DNA of 64,000 nt from Paracoccus saliphilus. Lineage in GTDB: Bacteria; Pseudomonadota; Alphaproteobacteria; Rhodobacterales; Rhodobacteraceae. Shown here piece by piece: positions 54,236 to 63,781 of this stretch. Every line of letters starts with the position of its first letter. Position 1 is the stretch's first letter. Made by a program: the position numbers and the translations under genes. The stretch is taken from assembly GCF_028553805.1 (NCBI RefSeq), contig NZ_CP067140.1, forward strand, positions 1,550,001 to 1,614,000, given 5' to 3'. The notes below the pieces were generated by a model, which worked only from the letters and a program-made list of their open reading frames with translations, had not been told where the DNA came from and did no database searches.

Positions 54236-55177
54236 ATGCTAGGTTACATCCTGCGCCGTATTCTGGCCGTCATTCCCGTGATGCTGCTGGTGGCGGTCTT
54301 CGTTTTCCTCTTGTTGCGGCTGACCCCCGGCGATCCGGCGGCGATCATCGCTGGCGACATGGCCACGCCCGCGCAGCTTGAACGTATCCGCGAAGCGATG
54401 GGCCTGAACCAGCCCCTGCATGTGCAATTCGTGAGCTGGGTCGGACAGCTTCTGCGTGGTGACCTGGGGACGTCGCTCATCTCCAGCACACCGGTGGCGG
54501 GGATGATCGCCGAGCGGATGGGACCGACGCTGGCCATCGCGCTGCTCACGATCCTGATGTCGGTGGCGCTTGCAATTCCGATGGGCGTACTCGCGGCCTG
54601 GAAACATCGCAGCGGAGCCGATTACGCGGTGATGACCTTTTCGGTGCTGGGCTTCTCGGTTCCGGTTTTCGTGACCGGTTATATCCTTATCCTGGTCTTC
54701 TCGCTCAAGTTGGGCTGGTTCCCGGTCCAGGGTTACGCGCCGATTTCCTCGGGACTGGGCGCATTCCTGCATAACGCCTTTCTTCCCGCGCTGACGCTGA
54801 CGACGATCTATGTCGCGCTGATTGCCCGGATGACGCGCGCCAACATGCTGGAGGTTCTGGGCGAGGATTACATCCGCACGGCGCGGGCCAAGGGAGCCCC
54901 GGAAAAGCGGGTGCTGTTCCGGCACGCGCTCAGGAATGCCGCGGTGCCGATCCTGACCGTCATCGGCACCGGCTTTGCGCTGTTGATCGGCGGGGTGGTG
55001 GTGACCGAGACCGTGTTCAATATCCCCGGTATCGGCCGCCTGACGGTGGATGCGATCCTTGCGCGCGATTACCCGGTGATCCAGGCGATGATCCTGCTGA
55101 CCAGCTTTCTCTATGTGCTGGTCAACCTGATCATCGATCTCAGCTATACATTCTTCGATCCGAGGATTCGCTACTGA
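54236..55177 (+). CDS. Peptide-type ABC transporter permease (DppB type)
   Basis: This 313-residue permease has six membrane segments, starting MLGYILRRILAVIPVMLLV in the usual DppB manner. The EAA-type loop reads IRTARAKGAPEKRVLFRHAL, and ITETVFNIPGIGRL-like GVVVTETVFNIPGIG. It forms the channel with DppC, which overlaps it by TGATG. Confidence 0.92.
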   Translation: MLGYILRRILAVIPVMLLVAVFVFLLLRLTPGDPAAIIAGDMATPAQLERIREAMGLNQPLHVQFVSWVGQLLRGDLGTSLISSTPVAGMIAERMGPTLAIALLTILMSVALAIPMGVLAAWKHRSGADYAVMTFSVLGFSVPVFVTGYILILVFSLKLGWFPVQGYAPISSGLGAFLHNAFLPALTLTTIYVALIARMTRANMLEVLGEDYIRTARAKGAPEKRVLFRHALRNAAVPILTVIGTGFALLIGGVVVTETVFNIPGIGRLTVDAILARDYPVIQAMILLTSFLYVLVNLIIDLSYTFFDPRIRY

Positions 55178-56052
55178 TGTCACAGACACCCCCGCCTTCC
55201 TCGGCCATGCAGCCGGTCCTGCGGGCGATCAGCCTGCCGCATTTTGGCATCGGCCCGAAAATAGCGGCCGTCGTCTTGCTGCTGATCGTCGTCATCACGA
55301 TCCTCGCGCCATGGCTCGCCCCGCATGATCCGCTGACGATGGACCCGCTGGTGCGGCTGAAAGGCCCGGTCGATGGCCACCCGCTTGGCACCGACAATTA
55401 TGGCCGCGATATCCTCAGCCGGGTGTTGATCGGCGGCCGATTGTCACTGGTGATCGGCATCGCCGCCGCCGTCGTCTCGGTCATACTGGGCCTCGCGATC
55501 GGCATGGTTGCCGGATTTTTCCGCAGTGCCGATGCCATCATCATGCGGATGATGGATGCGCTCATGGCGATCCCCGCGATCCTGCTGGCCATCGCGCTGG
55601 TCGCATTGAACGGTCCTTCGGTCGGCTCGGTCATCGCCGCGATCACCATCCCCGAGATCCCGCGCGCCGTCCGGCTGGTCCGCGCCGTCGTCCTCGCCGC
55701 GCGCGAGGAACCCTATGTCGAGGCCGCCATCGCCCTCGGTACCTCCATGCCCAAGATCCTGATCCGGCATCTGCTGCCGAATACGCTCGCGCCGCTGATC
55801 GTGCAGGGCACCTATATCCTTGCCTCGGCGATCCTGACCGAGGCGATCCTGTCCTTCCTCGGCGCAGGCGTCAGCACCGAGACACCGACCTGGGGAAATA
55901 TCATGGCCGAGGGGCGGCAGTTCTTCCGGATCAAGCCGGAATTGATCCTTTATCCCGGCGTGATGCTGTCACTGTGCATCCTGTCGATCAATCTTCTGGG
56001 CGATGCCGCGCGTGACATGCTGGATCCTCGGTTGAAGAAACGGGCGGGCTGA
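55177..56052 (+). CDS. Peptide-type ABC transporter permease (DppC type)
   Basis: This 291-residue permease has an N-terminal helix near residues 26-46 and the DppC segment GTDNYGRDILSRVLIGGR. The EAA loop reads YVEAAIALGTSMPKILIRHL, and GDAARDMLDPR lies at the C-terminus. The start overlaps the DppB stop; a four-base gap leads to the fused ATPase. Confidence 0.92.
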   Translation: MSQTPPPSSAMQPVLRAISLPHFGIGPKIAAVVLLLIVVITILAPWLAPHDPLTMDPLVRLKGPVDGHPLGTDNYGRDILSRVLIGGRLSLVIGIAAAVVSVILGLAIGMVAGFFRSADAIIMRMMDALMAIPAILLAIALVALNGPSVGSVIAAITIPEIPRAVRLVRAVVLAAREEPYVEAAIALGTSMPKILIRHLLPNTLAPLIVQGTYILASAILTEAILSFLGAGVSTETPTWGNIMAEGRQFFRIKPELILYPGVMLSLCILSINLLGDAARDMLDPRLKKRAG

Positions 56053-56055
56053 ACG

Positions 56056-57729
56056 ATGCGTTTCAAGACACAGACATTCGAGACATCCCCCGTCGCGCTG
56101 GAAACGGCGAAGCTGAGCGTGAACCTGCCCGACACGCCGGGACAACCGCAGGTGCTGGAAAGCATTGACGTAACCATCCGTCAGGGCGAGACGGTTTGCC
56201 TGGTCGGTGAATCCGGTTCCGGTAAATCCGTGACCTCGCTGGCGATCATGGGGCTGCTGCCCGAGGCGCTGAAGGTCTCGAAGGGGCGGATCAACCTGCA
56301 GGGCCGGGATCTGCTGCCACTGAGTCAGGCACAGATGCGCGAACTTCGCGCCGCGCGTGTCGCGATGATCTTCCAGGAACCGATGACGGCGCTGAACCCG
56401 GTCTTGCGCGTCGGCGACCAGATCATGGAGGTGATGGAGCTTCACACCAACTACCCGGCTTCAGAGCGTCGGTCGCGCGCCATCGCCATCATGGAGCAGG
56501 TACATCTGCCCGATGTCGAGCGGGTGTTCCGATCTTACCCGCACCAGTTGTCGGGAGGACAGCGGCAGCGGATCATGATCGCCATGGCATTGGTGCTGGA
56601 ACCGGTGCTGCTGATCGCTGACGAGCCGACCACTGCGCTGGACGTGACGACCCAACAGCAGATTCTGTCGCTGATCGCGGAATTGCAGACCAATCATGGC
56701 ACGGCGGTTCTGTTCATCACCCATGACATGGGTGTCGTCGCAGAGATCGCCGATACCGTCTATGTGATGAAACATGGCGAGATCGTCGAAAACGGTCCGG
56801 TCGAGCAAATCCTACGTCACCCGCAGGCCGACTATACCCGCAAGCTGCTTTCCTCGGTGCCAAGCCTGTCGCCCCGCGTGGCCCGTCCTGAAAAAGGCGA
56901 GGTCGTGCTGGAAGTCGAGTCGCTGGACAAGATTTACGGCGGCGGCGGCATCCTGAAGAAGCTGCCGCAAACCCATGCGGCAAAGAATGTCAGCTTTACC
57001 CTGACTCGCGGGCGCACCCTTGGCATCGTCGGTGAATCCGGGTCCGGGAAATCCACGGTGGCGCGCTGCATCATGCGGCTGATCGATCCGACCTCCGGCC
57101 GGATCATGCTGGACGGTCACAATATCGCCGGCCTGTCCCGCAATGCCCTGCGCCCGCATCGCCAGAAGCTGCAGGTGGTGTTCCAAGATCCGATGCGGTC
57201 GCTGAACCCGCGCTGGACCGTCGCCGAAAGCCTGATCGAGGGGCCGCTGAACTATGGCACCCGGCGTGCCGATGCGCTGGCCGAGGCCGCCCGGATGCTG
57301 ACCGTCGTGGGACTGCCCGAGAATGCGTTGAAGCGCTATCCGCACCAGTTCTCGGGCGGGCAGCGGCAACGGATCGCGATTGCCCGCGCGGTGATGATGC
57401 GCCCCGATGTGCTGGTCGCCGACGAGGCCGTATCGGCGCTGGATGTCTCGGTTCAGGCGCAGGTGCTGACGCTGTTGGAGCAGCTTCAGGACGAGTTGGG
57501 CATCGCGATTGTCTTCATCACCCATGATCTTCGGGTTGCCGCCCAGATCTGCGACGAGGTGATCGTCATGCAACACGGTGCGGTCGTCGAGAAGGGCGCG
57601 GCGGCCGAGGTTTTGGTCAACCCCGCCCATGAATATACCCGCGCGCTGATCGAGGCCGCTCCCGGCCGCTCGTGGGATTTCCAGAACTTCAGAGAGATGA
57701 CCGAGGTGACACATGCCAGCCCTGCCTGA
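56056..57729 (+). CDS. Fused double ATPase of a peptide-type ABC transporter (DppD-DppF)
   Basis: One 557-residue chain carries two complete nucleotide-binding domains: about 15-265 (Walker [17 protein letters not shown], Walker [13 protein letters not shown]) and about 285-545 (second [29 protein letters not shown]). The second Walker B has alanine where the usual DEPT proline stands. Each half ends with the oligopeptide-type C-terminal extension ([22 protein letters not shown]). It replaces separate DppD and DppF genes and ensures a one-to-one ATPase pair. The next gene overlaps it by 17 bases. Confidence 0.9.
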   Translation: MRFKTQTFETSPVALETAKLSVNLPDTPGQPQVLESIDVTIRQGETVCLVGESGSGKSVTSLAIMGLLPEALKVSKGRINLQGRDLLPLSQAQMRELRAARVAMIFQEPMTALNPVLRVGDQIMEVMELHTNYPASERRSRAIAIMEQVHLPDVERVFRSYPHQLSGGQRQRIMIAMALVLEPVLLIADEPTTALDVTTQQQILSLIAELQTNHGTAVLFITHDMGVVAEIADTVYVMKHGEIVENGPVEQILRHPQADYTRKLLSSVPSLSPRVARPEKGEVVLEVESLDKIYGGGGILKKLPQTHAAKNVSFTLTRGRTLGIVGESGSGKSTVARCIMRLIDPTSGRIMLDGHNIAGLSRNALRPHRQKLQVVFQDPMRSLNPRWTVAESLIEGPLNYGTRRADALAEAARMLTVVGLPENALKRYPHQFSGGQRQRIAIARAVMMRPDVLVADEAVSALDVSVQAQVLTLLEQLQDELGIAIVFITHDLRVAAQICDEVIVMQHGAVVEKGAAAEVLVNPAHEYTRALIEAAPGRSWDFQNFREMTEVTHASPA

Positions 57730-58885
57730 GATCGAAGCCGGAACAGCCGAGCTTGAGACCATCTTCCGCGATTTGCACGCGCATCCGGAAATCGGTTTCG
57801 AGGAAACCCGCACCGCCGGAATCGTGGCCGAAAAGTTGCGTGAATTCGGGTTCGACGACGTTCACGAAGGTGTCGCGAAGACCGGCGTGGTCGGGATTCT
57901 GCATGGGCGCGGTCAGGGCAACCGCCGAGTCGGGTTGCGTGCGGATATGGATGCGCTGCCCATCCAGGAAACCAGCGGCCTCGATTATGCCTCTCAGAAT
58001 CCCGGCAGGATGCATGCCTGCGGTCATGACGGCCATACCACGATGCTGCTCGGTGCCGCGAAATACCTGGCGGCCAGCCGCAACTTTGACGGCACGGCTG
58101 TTTTCATCTTTCAGCCCGCCGAGGAAGGGTTGGGCGGCGCGCGCGGCATGATCGCCGAAGGGCTGTTCCAGCGCTTTCCGGTCGATGAGGTCTACGGCAT
58201 GCACAACCAGCCGACGGGACAGCCGAACCGGGCGACGATCTGCAAGGGAACGGCCATGGCGGGGGCCTCGTTTTTCGATATTACCGTGACGGGCAAGGGC
58301 AGCCACGCCGCCATGCCGCAGCAATCCCGCGATGCGCTGGTGACCGCTTCGGCATTGGTCGGGCAGTTCCAGACGATCCTTGGCCGCAACATGCCCGCCT
58401 TGGACAGCGCGGTGCTGTCGGTGACGCAAATCCATGCGGGCAGTGCCTATAACGTCGTGCCCGAAACCGCGCAGATCGCCGGCACGATCCGTTTCTTCAA
58501 ACCCGAGGTGCGCGACCTGATGCAACGCCGCATGCGCGAGATATGCGCGGGTTTCGCCACCGGCTTTGACGTCAGCGTCGATGTGGAATTCCGCGAAATC
58601 TTCGATGTTCTGGATAATGATCCTGCGCTGTCGGATGAATGGCTCGCCGCGGCCGCCGATATCGTCGGGCAAGACAATGTCAGCAACCGCAGCCAGCCCT
58701 TTACCGGCTCGGAAGACTTTGCCGACATGTTGCAAGTCATTCCCGGCGCCTATGGCAATCTGGGGCACGCGGGCACCGTGCCCCTGCATAATCCGGGCTT
58801 TGTCCTCGACTCGGCGATCCTGCCAGTGGGCGCTTCGATTTACGCGCGGCTGATCGAGCGCCGCTTGCCGTTGGAGGCCGCATGA
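57713..58885 (+). CDS. M20-family amidohydrolase (hippurate hydrolase type)
   Basis: This 390-residue cytosolic M20D protein has RDLHAHPEIGFEE near the start, the metal site MHACGHDGH, the QPAEEG acidic motif and the SEDFADM metal ligand region. It overlaps the ATPase gene by 17 bases and the next gene by ATGA. It is a close structural relative of the M20 enzyme at 5.3-6.5 kb, though the two are clearly distinct proteins. It should hydrolyse the amide bond of an imported N-acyl amino acid or dipeptide-like compound. Confidence 0.87.
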   Translation: MPALPEIEAGTAELETIFRDLHAHPEIGFEETRTAGIVAEKLREFGFDDVHEGVAKTGVVGILHGRGQGNRRVGLRADMDALPIQETSGLDYASQNPGRMHACGHDGHTTMLLGAAKYLAASRNFDGTAVFIFQPAEEGLGGARGMIAEGLFQRFPVDEVYGMHNQPTGQPNRATICKGTAMAGASFFDITVTGKGSHAAMPQQSRDALVTASALVGQFQTILGRNMPALDSAVLSVTQIHAGSAYNVVPETAQIAGTIRFFKPEVRDLMQRRMREICAGFATGFDVSVDVEFREIFDVLDNDPALSDEWLAAAADIVGQDNVSNRSQPFTGSEDFADMLQVIPGAYGNLGHAGTVPLHNPGFVLDSAILPVGASIYARLIERRLPLEAA

Positions 58886-60015
58886 ATCCCCTGAACCTGC
58901 CATTCGACACCGAAGAAATTCTGGCCGGGCTGCGCCCCTGGATCGAATGTGAAAGCCCGACATGGGATGCTTCCGCGGTCAGCCGCATGATGGCGCTGGC
59001 CGCACGCGACCTGACCGAAGCGGGCGCCACGGTCGAGACGATCCCCGGCACCGGCGGTTTCGGAGATTCGATCCGCGCAACATTCCCGCATCCAGATCAG
59101 GGCCAGCCGGGGATTCTCGTGTCGGGGCACCTGGATACGGTTCACCCGATCGGCACACTGGAGAAGCTGCCTTTCCGGCGCGAGAATGGGCTGTGCTATG
59201 GACCCGGCATCCAGGACATGAAGGGCGGAAACTATGTCTACCTCGAGGCAATGCGCCAGATCATAAAGGCCGGGCTGCAAACGCCATTGCCCGTCACCTT
59301 CCTTTTCACCCCCGATGAAGAAGTCGGAACCCCATCGACGCGGCAACTGATCGAGGACGAGGCACGGAACATGCGCGCCGTGCTGGTCCCCGAACCCGCG
59401 AAAGCCGATGGTGGCGCGGTGATTGGCCGCTATGCCATCGCCCGTTTCAACTTGTTGACCAAGGGGCGGCCCAGCCATGCCGGATGGGCCCTGAAAGAGG
59501 GGCGTTCCGCCATCGCCGCCATGGCGAAGAAAATCCTGGAAATCGAGGCGATGACCACCGAGGACTGCACCTTTTCGGTTGGTGTCATCCATGCCGGGCA
59601 ATGGGTGAACTGTGTCTCTTCGGAATGCCGGGCCGAGGCGCTCAGCATGGCCAAGACGCAGGAGGATCTGGACCGGGGCATCGCCGCCATGGAGGCGCTT
59701 CAGTCCGAAGAGAACGGCGTTGCTTTCGAAGTGACCCGGGGCGTCACAAGGCCGGTCTGGTCGCCTGACAAGCCCGGCACTCTTGAGCTATATGACATCG
59801 CCAAGTCGCTCTCTGCCGAGATAGGTTTCGAGCTGAGTGCAGGCAGCGCCGGGGGCGGTTCCGACGGCAATTTCACTGGCGCTATGGGCGTGCCGACGCT
59901 CGATTCCATTGGCCTACGGGGGCAAGGGCTGCACACACTGAACGAGCATATCGAGATCGACAGCCTGACCGAGCGCGCCCGACTGGCGGCAGGACTGCTG
60001 ATGACCATCACGTGA
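58882..60015 (+). CDS. M20-family peptidase (glutamate carboxypeptidase/ArgE-DapE type)
   Basis: This 377-residue metallopeptidase has the M20A pattern: VSGHLDTVHPIG with metal-binding histidine and catalytic aspartate, GPGIQDMKGGNY with bridging aspartate, and TPDEEVGTPSTR with the catalytic and metal-binding glutamates. The lid domain lies at about 180-290. It completes the peptide-utilisation operon under the IclR regulator. It would release amino acids after transport. Confidence 0.87.
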   Translation: MNPLNLPFDTEEILAGLRPWIECESPTWDASAVSRMMALAARDLTEAGATVETIPGTGGFGDSIRATFPHPDQGQPGILVSGHLDTVHPIGTLEKLPFRRENGLCYGPGIQDMKGGNYVYLEAMRQIIKAGLQTPLPVTFLFTPDEEVGTPSTRQLIEDEARNMRAVLVPEPAKADGGAVIGRYAIARFNLLTKGRPSHAGWALKEGRSAIAAMAKKILEIEAMTTEDCTFSVGVIHAGQWVNCVSSECRAEALSMAKTQEDLDRGIAAMEALQSEENGVAFEVTRGVTRPVWSPDKPGTLELYDIAKSLSAEIGFELSAGSAGGGSDGNFTGAMGVPTLDSIGLRGQGLHTLNEHIEIDSLTERARLAAGLLMTIT

Positions 60016-60035
60016 TGCGGAAGGCCTGGCTGCCC

Positions 60036-60130
60036 TGCTAGAGCGTGTCGCGTTGAATCGAAACGCCCGGTTCGTTGCGTCCCGCGATGGCCGGGGGCGC
60101 TGCCCCCGGACCCCCGGGATATTTGGATGA
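60036..60130. repeat. Intergenic hairpin repeat of rhodobacterial type
   Basis: The convergent gap holds AGAGCGTGTCGCGTTGAATC with a short dyad (GCGTT/AACGC). A GC hairpin CCGGGGGC-GCT-GCCCCCGG (60091-60109) follows, then CCCCCGGGATATTTGG and an AAGAAGAAG run. I know similar blocks as dispersed intergenic repeats in rhodobacteria. The hairpin can also end transcription from either side. Confidence 0.5.
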
Positions 60131-60210
60131 AGAAGAAGCGGTAGGAGCGAACCCGGACAGGCGCGCCGCGCTCTGGACGACGAACCCGCGGGGCAGGGCG
60201 GCCAGCGGCA

Positions 60211-61509
60211 TTATTCCGCCGCCTTTGCCATAGGGTTGTTGGGATGCGTGGTCCAGTTGGCGTAATCGCCGCGCTTGGTGCCGGTGCGCTTGTCCAGCTC
60301 TCCGGGGGCGAGTTCGCGCATGGTGATGCAATCCTCGACCGGGCAGACATCGAGGCAGAGGTTGCAGGCGACGCATTCCTCTTCGATGACCTCGAAGACG
60401 CGGCCCGGCTTCATCGCGATGGCCTGGTGGCTGGTATCCTCGCAAGCGGCATAGCACCGCCCGCATTTGATACAGGCCTCCTGGTCGATCACCGCCTTGG
60501 TGACATAGTTCAGGTTCAGGTATTGCCAGTCGGTCACATTGGGCACCGCCCGCCCGATCAGATCCGACAACGCCATCTCGTGGTTGTCGAGATAGCCGCG
60601 CAGGCCCGAGATCATCTCTTGCACGACCTTGAAACCATAGGTCATCGCCGCCGTGCAGACCTGCACATTACCGGCGCCGAGCGCCATGAACTCGGCGGCG
60701 TCGCGCCAGGTCGTCACCCCGCCGATACCGCTGATCGGCAGGCCGTGGGTTTCGGGATTGCGGGCGATCTCGGCCACCATGTTCAGCGCGATGGGCTTGA
60801 CCGCCGGGCCGCAATAGCCGCCATGCGCGCCCTTGCCGTCGATGGTCGGCTCTGGGGCGAAGAGGTCCAGATCGACCGAGGTGATCGAGTTGATCGTGTT
60901 GATCAGGCTGACCGCATCGGCCCCACCGCGCTTGGCGGCCTCGGCCGGCTTGCGGACATCCGCGATATTGGGTGTCAGCTTTACGATACAGGGCATGCGT
61001 GAATATTGCTTCACCCAACGCGTCACCATTTCGATATACTCCGGCACCTGGCCGACGGCGCTGCCCATGCCGCGTTCGCTCATGCCATGGGGGCAACCGA
61101 AATTGAGCTCAACCCCGTCGGCGCCGGTATCCTCGATCTGTTTCAGGATGGTGCGCCAGGATTCCTCGTCGCAGGGCACCATCAGGCTGATGACCAGCGC
61201 CCGGTCGGGATAGTCGCGCTTGACCTGCTTGATCTCACGCAGGTTCACTTCCAGTGGGCGGTCGGTAATCAACTCGATATTGTTGATCCCCAGAACCCGC
61301 CGGTCGGGGCCGTGCACCACGCCATAGCGGGGGCCGTTGACATTGACCACCGGCGGTCCCTCGGAGCCGAGGGTTTTCCAGACCACGCCGCCCCAGCCTG
61401 CCTGAAAGGCCCGGCGGACATTGTATTCCTTGTCGGTCGGCGGGGCAGAGGCCAGCCAGAACGGGTTGGGAGATTTGATTCCGATGAAGTCACTGCGCAG
61501 ATCGGCCAT
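60211..61509 (-). CDS. preA: NAD-dependent dihydropyrimidine dehydrogenase, subunit PreA
   Basis: This 432-residue protein has an FMN-binding TIM barrel (about 1-320; NFGCPHGMSERGMG, KLTPNIADV, GIGGVTTWRDAAEF) and a C-terminal ferredoxin domain with two cluster motifs, CIKCGRCYAAC and CVACNLCLDVC. It reduces uracil and thymine to dihydro forms with electrons from PreT. At the position of mammalian DPD's active-site cysteine (LACGQ) it reads SAVGQ. It lies 33 bases downstream of preT on the same strand. Confidence 0.92.
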   Translation of the reverse strand: MADLRSDFIGIKSPNPFWLASAPPTDKEYNVRRAFQAGWGGVVWKTLGSEGPPVVNVNGPRYGVVHGPDRRVLGINNIELITDRPLEVNLREIKQVKRDYPDRALVISLMVPCDEESWRTILKQIEDTGADGVELNFGCPHGMSERGMGSAVGQVPEYIEMVTRWVKQYSRMPCIVKLTPNIADVRKPAEAAKRGGADAVSLINTINSITSVDLDLFAPEPTIDGKGAHGGYCGPAVKPIALNMVAEIARNPETHGLPISGIGGVTTWRDAAEFMALGAGNVQVCTAAMTYGFKVVQEMISGLRGYLDNHEMALSDLIGRAVPNVTDWQYLNLNYVTKAVIDQEACIKCGRCYAACEDTSHQAIAMKPGRVFEVIEEECVACNLCLDVCPVEDCITMRELAPGELDKRTGTKRGDYANWTTHPNNPMAKAAE

Positions 61510-61542
61510 GTCTCAGCCTCCTTGTCAAAGCGCGAAATTGGG

Positions 61543-62889
61543 TCAGCCGGGGATCTCGGCGGGTCGGCCGGTCAGGCGGGCGTCGATATCCTCGGCAGCA
61601 TCGCGGCCTTCGGCCACGGCGGTCACCGTCAGGTCATCACCGCCCAAGGCGCAGTCGCCCCCGGCCCAGACATCGGGCAGGCCCGTGCGGCCCGGACCGG
61701 TGACGGCGATCTTGCCGCCCTCCAGCGCCAGGCCGTCCGGGGGATCCTGCAACTGCTGGCCGATGGCGCGAAAGACCTGGTCGGCCTTCAGCCGGAACCG
61801 GTCGTCGGTTATGGTCAGGCCGTCCTGCGTATAACAGAACTCGATCTCGGCCACCGCGCCATTGCCGTGAATGGCGACCGGGGCGGCATTGCAGATGATT
61901 TTCACGCCGGATGAGGTGGCGTGATCCTGTTCGTGCCGGCTGGCGCCCATGCGCTCGGACCCGCGGCGGTAGACCATGGTGACATTCTCGGCCCCCAGCA
62001 ATTTCGACTGCACGGCAGCATCTACGGCGGTCATGCCGCCGCCGATCACCACAACGTCGCGGCCGACGGGCAGGGCGGTCAGGTCGCTGGCCTGTCGTAG
62101 TTCGCGAATGAAGGAAATCGCGTCGGTGACATGCTCGCGATCCTCTCCCTCGGCGCGCAGCGCGTTCACTCCGCCAAGCCCCATGCCCAGGAACACCGCG
62201 TCATATTCCTGCCGCAGGCCGTCCAGCGTGATTTGCTGACCGAGGCTTTGCCCGTGGCGCAGCTCGATCCCGCCGATCCCCATCAGCCATTCGATCTCGG
62301 CCTGAGCGAAATCGTCCACGGCCTTGTAGCTGGCGATGCCATATTCGTTCAGCCCGCCCGGTTTCTCGCGCGCCTCGAAGATGATCACATCATGGCCCTT
62401 GGCGGCCAGCCTGTGCGCCGCTGCCAGGCCCGCCGGGCCTGCACCGACCACGGCGATGCGCTTGCCCGTGGGCTCGGCACGCCGGAAGGGATGGCCCTGC
62501 TGCGCCATCAGCCCGTCGGTCGCATAACGTTGCAGGGCGCCGATCTCGACCGGCTGACCCTCGGCATCCATGCGCACGCATTCGCCTTCGCACAGGTTCT
62601 CGGTCGGGCAGACACGGGCGCACATGCCGCCCAGGATATTCGCATGCAGGATCGTCATCGCCGCCGCATCCGGCGTGCCGGTCGCGATCTGGCGGATGAA
62701 CAGGGGAATATCGATAGAGGTTGGACAAGCCGTGACGCAGGGCGCGTCATGGCAGAAATAGCAGCGGTCGGCGGCGACGCGCGCTTCGTGACCGTCCAGC
62801 GGAGGGGCGACATCGGCGAAATTCGCCGACAGTTCTTCCTTGCTGAGGCGTCCGGGCGCGACACCCGGCGACAGTCTGGCTTGGGACAT
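61543..62889 (-). CDS. preT: NAD-dependent dihydropyrimidine dehydrogenase, subunit PreT
   Basis: This 448-residue GltD-like protein starts with an iron-sulfur domain (Cys motifs CYFCHDAPC, CVTACPTSID and CARVCPTENLCEGEC). It continues with FAD-binding (VVGAGPAGLAAAHRLAAKG) and NAD-binding (VVIGGGMTAVDAA) domains, ending with WAGGDCALGG. It passes electrons from NADH to PreA. GGAG lies seven bases before the ATG at 62889; the longer frame runs into promoter DNA. The hydropyrimidinase and ureidopropionase genes that usually complete the pathway are not in the window. Confidence 0.92.
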   Translation of the reverse strand: MSQARLSPGVAPGRLSKEELSANFADVAPPLDGHEARVAADRCYFCHDAPCVTACPTSIDIPLFIRQIATGTPDAAAMTILHANILGGMCARVCPTENLCEGECVRMDAEGQPVEIGALQRYATDGLMAQQGHPFRRAEPTGKRIAVVGAGPAGLAAAHRLAAKGHDVIIFEAREKPGGLNEYGIASYKAVDDFAQAEIEWLMGIGGIELRHGQSLGQQITLDGLRQEYDAVFLGMGLGGVNALRAEGEDREHVTDAISFIRELRQASDLTALPVGRDVVVIGGGMTAVDAAVQSKLLGAENVTMVYRRGSERMGASRHEQDHATSSGVKIICNAAPVAIHGNGAVAEIEFCYTQDGLTITDDRFRLKADQVFRAIGQQLQDPPDGLALEGGKIAVTGPGRTGLPDVWAGGDCALGGDDLTVTAVAEGRDAAEDIDARLTGRPAEIPG

Positions 62890-63096
62890 TTTCGTCTCCT
62901 GGCTCACCTGTTGGATATGATCAGGCTGGCACAGGTCAGAAATTTTATCAAATGGTAAAATAAAATTTGCGCAGTTCATGCGGGAACCATCCGCTGGAAT
63001 GCCTCGATCAGGGGCATCCTCCAAATGCTCCCAAAGGAATCCGGGAGAACAAAGCCCCAGTTGCGGTGATAGGTGGATGTTGTTGCGAGACGCGGA

Positions 63097-63777
63097 TCAG
63101 GCCAGCAGCGTCTCGACCCATTCGGGCACGGTCCGGCTGGCTGGTCCAGGGATGCGTCGCGAGAAATCCCGGCTATTGGCGCTTTCCTCCAGGTTCAACT
63201 CGATGCATTCCACCCCGGATCGTGCGGAATGCTGCGCGAATCCCGCCGCTGGATAGACATTCCCCGATGTGCCGATGGCGGCGAACAATTCGGCCTCGTC
63301 CAATGCCTGCCAGATCCGCTCCATGTGATAGGGCACCTCACCGAACCAGACGATGTCGGGGCGCGTGGCGCAAGCACCGCAAGCGGGGCACCGATCCTCG
63401 GGGCGCATGAGTTTCGGCGCCTGCCAGCGCGCGTCGCATGATCCGCATAGCGCGCTGTTCAGCGCTCCATGCATGTGGATGACATCGGGGCTTCCGCCTC
63501 GCTCGTGCAGATCGTCCACATTCTGGGTGATCAGGGTCAGGTCATGCGCGCCGGCCAGTTTCGCCAATGCGCGATGGGCGGCATTCGGCTGCACTTCGGC
63601 AGCTTTCTGGCGGCGCATGTTGTAGAAGTCATGGACCAGCGCCGGATCGCGCTCGAGCGCTTCGGGCGTGGCGATATCCTCGATGCGATGGTTTTCCCAT
63701 AACCCGTCCGAGGCACGAAAAGTCGCCAGTCCGCTTTCGGCCGAAATTCCGGCGCCGGTCAGGACCGTGATGCGCAT
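63097..63777 (-). CDS. cobB: NAD-dependent protein deacylase (sirtuin, CobB type)
   Basis: This 226-residue sirtuin has the NAD site GAGISAESGLATFR, the TQNVDDLHERGG segment, the catalytic histidine in HMHGAL, and a zinc site made of CGSC and CPAC pairs. VWFGE lies beyond it. It removes acetyl or succinyl groups from lysines. The ATG at 63777 is set by TAAGG just upstream; it starts four bases beyond the end of the next gene, so the two are co-transcribed. Confidence 0.9.
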   Translation of the reverse strand: MRITVLTGAGISAESGLATFRASDGLWENHRIEDIATPEALERDPALVHDFYNMRRQKAAEVQPNAAHRALAKLAGAHDLTLITQNVDDLHERGGSPDVIHMHGALNSALCGSCDARWQAPKLMRPEDRCPACGACATRPDIVWFGEVPYHMERIWQALDEAELFAAIGTSGNVYPAAGFAQHSARSGVECIELNLEESANSRDFSRRIPGPASRTVPEWVETLLA

Positions 63778-63781
63778 CGCC

